DNA of 64,000 nucleotides from Azohydromonas australica DSM 1124 (lineage in GTDB: Bacteria > Pseudomonadota > Gammaproteobacteria > Burkholderiales > Burkholderiaceae_C): NCBI RefSeq assembly GCF_000430725.1, contig NZ_KE387204.1, positions 193,241-257,240 on the forward strand, read 5' to 3'. Shown here one piece after another: positions 60,212-64,000 of the stretch (the first letter of the stretch is position 1; each line of letters starts with the position of its first letter). Made by a program: the position numbers and the translations under genes. Under the pieces are notes generated by a model. The model saw only the letters and a program-made list of their open reading frames with translations. It was not told the DNA's origin and ran no database searches.

Positions 60212-60421
60212 GGTCGGGAGCTTGAAGCGAGGCAGGCCGCCACTATCGCCGCTGCGCGGGGGTGCGGGCCGCGCCGGCCGCAACTCGGGAAAGATTCCCG
60301 ACCGGAGCGCCGGCACCGCTCCTTAGAGTTCCCGGCGCGAACCGACCACAAGAGGAGGCCGGGTCGGCAGGCGAGGGCGCGCCACGCGCCCGGGCCCGCC
60401 GCCGGCACCGAGGAGACGAAC

Positions 60422-62932
60422 ATGAACAAGCGCAACGCGGCCACCCGGCCGTCCCCCACGCCCTGCCCGCTGGCCCTGTCGCTGTGCGCGGCCGGGCTGC
60501 TGTCCCTGCCTTCGCTGCTGCACGCCCAGCAGGCCCAGGACGCCCCGGTGCAGCAGGTGGAGGTCATCAGCACCGTGCCGCTGCCCGGCCTGGCGCAGCC
60601 TCGCAACCAGGTGCCCGCGCCGGTGCAGACCGCCACCGACGCCGACATCGAGCGCAGCCGCTCGCGCAATCTCTCGGAGTTCATGAACCGCAGCCTCGGC
60701 GCCGTGCACGTCAACGAGACGCAGGGCAACGCGCTGCAGATGGACGTCAACTACCGCGGCTTCACCGCCTCGCCGCTGCTGGGCACGCCCCAGGGGCTGT
60801 CGGTGTACGTGGACGGCATGCGCGTCAACCAGCCCTTCGGCGACGTGGTGAGCTGGGACCTGATCCCGCGCGGCGCCATCGACACGATCTCGCTCATCCC
60901 GGGCTCCAACCCGCTGTTCGGCCTCAACACCCTGGGCGGCGCGCTGGCGATCCAGACCAAGAGCGGGCTCTCGCACCCGGGCACCAGCGTCGAGGCGGTG
61001 GTGGGCTCGCACAAGCGCCGCGAGCTGGAGCTGCAGCACGGTGGCAGCAACGACAAGGGCCTGCACTGGTTCGGCCTGGCACACCTGCAGCGCGACGACG
61101 GCTGGCGCGTGGACTCGCCCAGCGACGTGCGGCAGTTCTTCGGCAAGCTCGGCTGGAAGGAAGGTCGCACCGCCTTCGATCTGAGCCTGATGCACGCCAA
61201 CAACGACCTCCACGGCAACGGCCTGCAGGAGCAGCGGCTCCTGGCGCAGGACTGGAAGAGCGTCTACACCAAGCCCGACATCACCCGCAACCGCGCCACG
61301 CAGCTCAACCTGCAGGGCCAGCACGAGACGGCCGGCGGCATCGTCTTCTCGGGCAATGCCTATGCGCGGCGCATCCGCACCAGCACCTTCAACGGCGACA
61401 TCAACGAAGAGGCGCTCGAAGACAACCCCTACCTGACCAACACCGGCCGCGGCTCCAGCCTGCGCAACCGGACCTGGCTGGCCAACAACGGCTATGCCGG
61501 CCAGTTCCCGGCCGCCGGTGAGACCGCCGCCAACACGCCGTTCCCGTTCTGGGCCTGCGTCGCGCAGGCCGGCCAGGCGCAGAACGGCGGCGACGCGGAG
61601 CCGGCGGAGAAATGCAATGCGTTGCTGAACCGCTCCGAGAGCAAGCAGCAGCAGTCCGGCCTGGGCGGGCAGGCGTCCATCCCCGGCGTGATCGCCGAGC
61701 GGCGCAACCGCTTCACCGTGGGCGCGGCCTTTGACCAGAGCCGCGTGGACTACCGCCAGAGCACGGAGCTGGGCTACCTTAACCCCGACCGCAGCGTCAC
61801 CGGCGTCAACGCCTTTGCCGACGGCGTGAACGGCGGCAACGTCGACGGCGAGCCCTACGACTCGCGCGTGGACATCAAGGGCCGTACCCGCACCTGGAGC
61901 GTCTACGCCACCGACACGCTGTCGCTGGCCGACAACCTGCACTTCACGCTCTCGGGCCGCTACAACCACACCCGCGTCGAGACCGAGGACCGCATCAACG
62001 CCCCGGGCAGCCCGTCCTCGCTGGCGGGCGACCACCGCTTCAGCCGCTTCAACCCGGCCGTGGGCCTGACCTGGTCGCCCACCCGAAGCCTCAATACCTA
62101 CGTGGGCTACAACGAGGGCAGCCGCACGCCCAGCGTGATCGAGCTGGGCTGCGCCAATCCGGACCAGCCGTGCAAGCTGCCCAACGCCATGGCCGGCGAC
62201 CCGCCGCTCAACCAGGTCGTGACCAAGACGTGGGAAGCCGGCGTGCGCGGGCAGTCGGGCACGCTGCGCTGGCGCGCCGGCGTGTTCCGCGCCACCAACC
62301 ACGACGACATCCTGTTCGTCTCCAGCAGTGCCAGCGGCTTCGGCTACTTCAAGAACTTCGGCCAGACCCGCCGCCAGGGCGTGGAGCTGGGGCTGAGCGA
62401 GCGCGTCGGGCCGCTCACGCTCTCGGCCAACTACACCTACCTGGACGCGACCTTCCAGAGCCCGGAGAGCGTCAACGGCGAGGCCAACAGCAGCGCCGAT
62501 GCCGACGGCAACATCCAGATCCGCCCCGGCGACCGCATCCCGCTGGTGCCGCGCCACCTGCTCAAGCTCGGCGCCGACTACCGCCTGGCGCCGCAGTGGA
62601 GCGTGGGTGCGAGCATGCTGGCCATCGCGGGGGCGCTGGCGCGCGGCAACGAGAACGGCCAGCACCAGGCCGACGGCAGCGACTACCTGGGCCCGGGCCG
62701 CAGCGCCGGCTACGCGGTCTTCAACCTGGGCACGACATTCGAGCCCACCGAGAAGGTGGCGCTGACGCTGCAGGTGAACAACCTCTTCGACCGGCGCTAC
62801 GCCACCGCAGCCCAGCTGGGCGCCACGGGCTTCGCAGCCAACGGCAATTTCGTTGCGCCCGGCGTGAACTCCACCTTCTACGCCCCGGGTGCGCCGCGCA
62901 CCTTCTGGCTGGGCGTGAAGGTCAGCCTCTGA
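60422..62932 (+). CDS. TonB-dependent outer membrane receptor
   Basis: An 836-residue outer-membrane transporter. The signal peptide ends LLHAQQAQ. A TonB-box-like VQQVEVISTV follows, then the plug (DADIERSRSRNLSEFMNRSL, QMDVNYRGFTASPLLGTPQG, GSNPLFGLNTLGGALAIQTK). The barrel ends with YAPGAPRTFWLGVKVSL, a C-terminal aromatic-hydrophobic strand. Two cysteine pairs appear in loops (WACVAQAG with EKCNALL; LGCANPDQPC). Ligand unknown. Given XoxF in this genome and the MoxXY-like pair next door, a lanthanide-chelate or PQQ uptake role is a reasonable hypothesis only. GAGGAGACGAAC precedes the ATG. Confidence 0.93.
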   Translation: MNKRNAATRPSPTPCPLALSLCAAGLLSLPSLLHAQQAQDAPVQQVEVISTVPLPGLAQPRNQVPAPVQTATDADIERSRSRNLSEFMNRSLGAVHVNETQGNALQMDVNYRGFTASPLLGTPQGLSVYVDGMRVNQPFGDVVSWDLIPRGAIDTISLIPGSNPLFGLNTLGGALAIQTKSGLSHPGTSVEAVVGSHKRRELELQHGGSNDKGLHWFGLAHLQRDDGWRVDSPSDVRQFFGKLGWKEGRTAFDLSLMHANNDLHGNGLQEQRLLAQDWKSVYTKPDITRNRATQLNLQGQHETAGGIVFSGNAYARRIRTSTFNGDINEEALEDNPYLTNTGRGSSLRNRTWLANNGYAGQFPAAGETAANTPFPFWACVAQAGQAQNGGDAEPAEKCNALLNRSESKQQQSGLGGQASIPGVIAERRNRFTVGAAFDQSRVDYRQSTELGYLNPDRSVTGVNAFADGVNGGNVDGEPYDSRVDIKGRTRTWSVYATDTLSLADNLHFTLSGRYNHTRVETEDRINAPGSPSSLAGDHRFSRFNPAVGLTWSPTRSLNTYVGYNEGSRTPSVIELGCANPDQPCKLPNAMAGDPPLNQVVTKTWEAGVRGQSGTLRWRAGVFRATNHDDILFVSSSASGFGYFKNFGQTRRQGVELGLSERVGPLTLSANYTYLDATFQSPESVNGEANSSADADGNIQIRPGDRIPLVPRHLLKLGADYRLAPQWSVGASMLAIAGALARGNENGQHQADGSDYLGPGRSAGYAVFNLGTTFEPTEKVALTLQVNNLFDRRYATAAQLGATGFAANGNFVAPGVNSTFYAPGAPRTFWLGVKVSL

Positions 62933-62949
62933 CCCTGGTCAAGCGCAGG

Positions 62950-62978
62950 CCCGCCCGGGCGTCGGGCGGGTCCTTTCT
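62950..62978 (+). terminator. Terminator after the TonB receptor gene
   Basis: CCCGCCCG and CGGGCGGG form a perfect 8-bp stem with a 5-base loop, followed by TCCTTTCTC, 18 bases after the stop codon. Another hairpin (GGTCCGGT/ACCGGACC, about 63071-63095) lies before the convergent MFS gene and lacks a T-tract. Confidence 0.75.
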
Positions 62979-63102
62979 CCCGGGGGCGCGGGCTGCCCAC
63001 ATCCGTCGTGGGGTGCAAAGGGCTGCCTCCGGGAGTTCTTCCCTTCCGGGCTGGGGCCTGCGGTCCGGTCTCCGGGCAACCGGACCGGACCCGGCCCAAC
63101 CG

Positions 63103-64000
63103 TCACGCGCGGCCCGCCGACGGCCGCTCGACGCGGCGGTCCCACCAGATGGAGACCGCGAACACCACCATGCCGCCCAGCGCCAGCAGCGTGCCGACCC
63201 AGCCGGTGGAGGTCCAGCCCAGGCCGGCGGCGATGGCCACGCCGCCCAGCCACGCGCCCAGCGCGTTGGCGATGTTGAAGGCGGAGTGGTTGAGCGCGGC
63301 GGAGAGCGTCTGCGCCTCGCCGGCCACGTCCATCAGCCGGATCTGCAGCGCCGGTGCAATCGCAACGATCGTGCCGATTAGGAACACGCTGATCGAGGCC
63401 ATCACCGCGTGCCCGGCCATGAAGGCGAAGCTCCCCAGCACCACGGCGTTCCACACCAGCAGCGCGGCGATCGTGCCCTTGAGCGACTTGTCCGCCAGGC
63501 GCGAGCCCAACAGGTTGCCCGCCACCATGCCGATGCCGAACAGCGCCAGCGCCAGCGGCATGGCGTCGATGGACAGCCCCGCGACCTCGATCAGCGTGGG
63601 CTTGATGTAGCTGAACACGGCGAACATGCCGCCGAAGCCGATGGCGCCGATGCCCAGCGTCAGCCACACCTGCGGCCGGGCCAGCGCGCCCAGCTCGCGC
63701 AGCGGGCTGGCGTTGCCGGCAGCGGGCAGGTCGGGCACGCCGCGGCGGATCAGCACGCAGGCCAGCGTGGCGATGGCGCCCACCAGCACGAAGGCCGCGC
63801 GCCAGCCGATGTGCTGGCCCAGCCAGGCCGCGATCGGCACGCCCACCAGCGTGGCGCTGGTCAGGCCCGACATCACCAGTCCGACCGCGCTGGCGCGCCG
63901 GTCGGGCGGCGCGAGCGAGGCGGCCACCAGCGCCGCCACGCCGAAGTAGGTACCGTGCGGCAGCCCGGCCACGAAGCGCAGCAGGTTCAGCGACAGGTAG
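63103..64000 (-). CDS. MFS transporter, AraJ/sugar-efflux type (5' end outside window)
   Basis: The C-terminal 299 residues of a 12-helix drug/sugar efflux permease. The part seen begins YLSLNLLRFVAGLPHGTYFG at the window edge, so the first two or three helices are missing. VGLVMSGLTSATLVGVPIAA is the antiporter motif region. The second half has IGFGGMFAVFSYIKPTLIEV and GMVAGNLLGSRLADKSLKGT. It resembles the DHA1 group that includes AraJ and YdhP. The substrate cannot be deduced. It converges with the TonB receptor gene. Confidence 0.9.
   Translation of the reverse strand, partial: YLSLNLLRFVAGLPHGTYFGVAALVAASLAPPDRRASAVGLVMSGLTSATLVGVPIAAWLGQHIGWRAAFVLVGAIATLACVLIRRGVPDLPAAGNASPLRELGALARPQVWLTLGIGAIGFGGMFAVFSYIKPTLIEVAGLSIDAMPLALALFGIGMVAGNLLGSRLADKSLKGTIAALLVWNAVVLGSFAFMAGHAVMASISVFLIGTIVAIAPALQIRLMDVAGEAQTLSAALNHSAFNIANALGAWLGGVAIAAGLGWTSTGWVGTLLALGGMVVFAVSIWWDRRVERPSAGRA

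Noticed and set aside
58724..60421. Long upstream extension of the TonB receptor frame
   Set aside because: It lies antisense to the kinase gene; the signal peptide and ribosome site place the start at 60422.
1..64000. tRNA, rRNA, CRISPR or intact insertion sequence
   Set aside because: No cloverleaf-like tRNA ends, no regularly spaced direct repeats and no transposase signatures were found by reading.

Overview
The window looks like the chromosome of a GC-rich betaproteobacterium of the order Burkholderiales. The evidence is the type of its PntB, NDH-2 and cbb genes, two PEP-CTERM proteins, and inverted repeats of the kind common between Burkholderiales genes. It is a facultative methylotroph that very probably fixes the CO2 made from C1 compounds through the Calvin cycle. 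No rRNA, tRNA, CRISPR array, intact transposon or prophage was seen.

Layout. (1) 1-3.4 kb is a worn edge: a 5'-truncated pntB, a LysR regulator, an acyl-CoA thioesterase pseudogene and an NDH-2 gene. (2) 3.8-10.4 kb (minus strand) is a tight tetrahydromethanopterin (H4MPT) C1-transfer operon: beta-RFAP synthase, mtdB, an ATP-grasp protein, mch, a RimK-like ATP-grasp protein, a CitG-like protein and fae. (3) 10.6-13.3 kb (plus) holds an AcoR-like activator without its sigma-54 contact loop, and a DUF3280-type secreted protein. (4) 13.5-16.3 kb holds two lipoprotein alpha/beta-hydrolases on visibly more AT-rich DNA, probably acquired. (5) 16.4-21.9 kb (minus) is a lanthanide-type methanol dehydrogenase operon: xoxF, xoxG, xoxJ, a trypsin-like/TPR protein and two secreted proteins of unknown role. 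(6) 22.0-33.0 kb is cbbR and the divergent cbbLSXYZFPTA Calvin-cycle operon.

(7) 33.1-37.8 kb is mixed: a secreted protein, a LivK-like binding protein, two PilZ genes, a DUF1272 gene and an N-terminally truncated PEP-CTERM gene. (8) 37.8-44.1 kb has an asparaginase-lectin fusion, purT, a secreted adenosine deaminase and a BLUF/EAL gene pair. (9) 44.1-50.3 kb is a quinate/shikimate-type catabolic operon under a divergent IclR regulator, with a dehydroshikimate dehydratase apparently split into two genes. (10) 50.6-64 kb has a PEP-CTERM protein, a chemoreceptor, a ParD-like/map pair, LysR with a MaoC-like hydratase, a tautomerase, a GFA-like zinc protein, a MoxY/MoxX-like two-component system divergent from a TonB receptor, and the start of an MFS gene.

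How it fits together. XoxF with XoxG oxidises methanol in the periplasm. Fae captures formaldehyde on H4MPT, and MtdB and Mch carry it to formyl-H4MPT. The formyltransferase/hydrolase genes are not in the window. CO2 then enters the Calvin cycle through the adjacent cbb operon. Points most worth checking: the cbb FBPase seems to have lost several metal ligands, the activator lacks GAFTGA, the xox operon carries a protease and two unknown secreted proteins, and BLUF and EAL occur as separate neighbouring genes.
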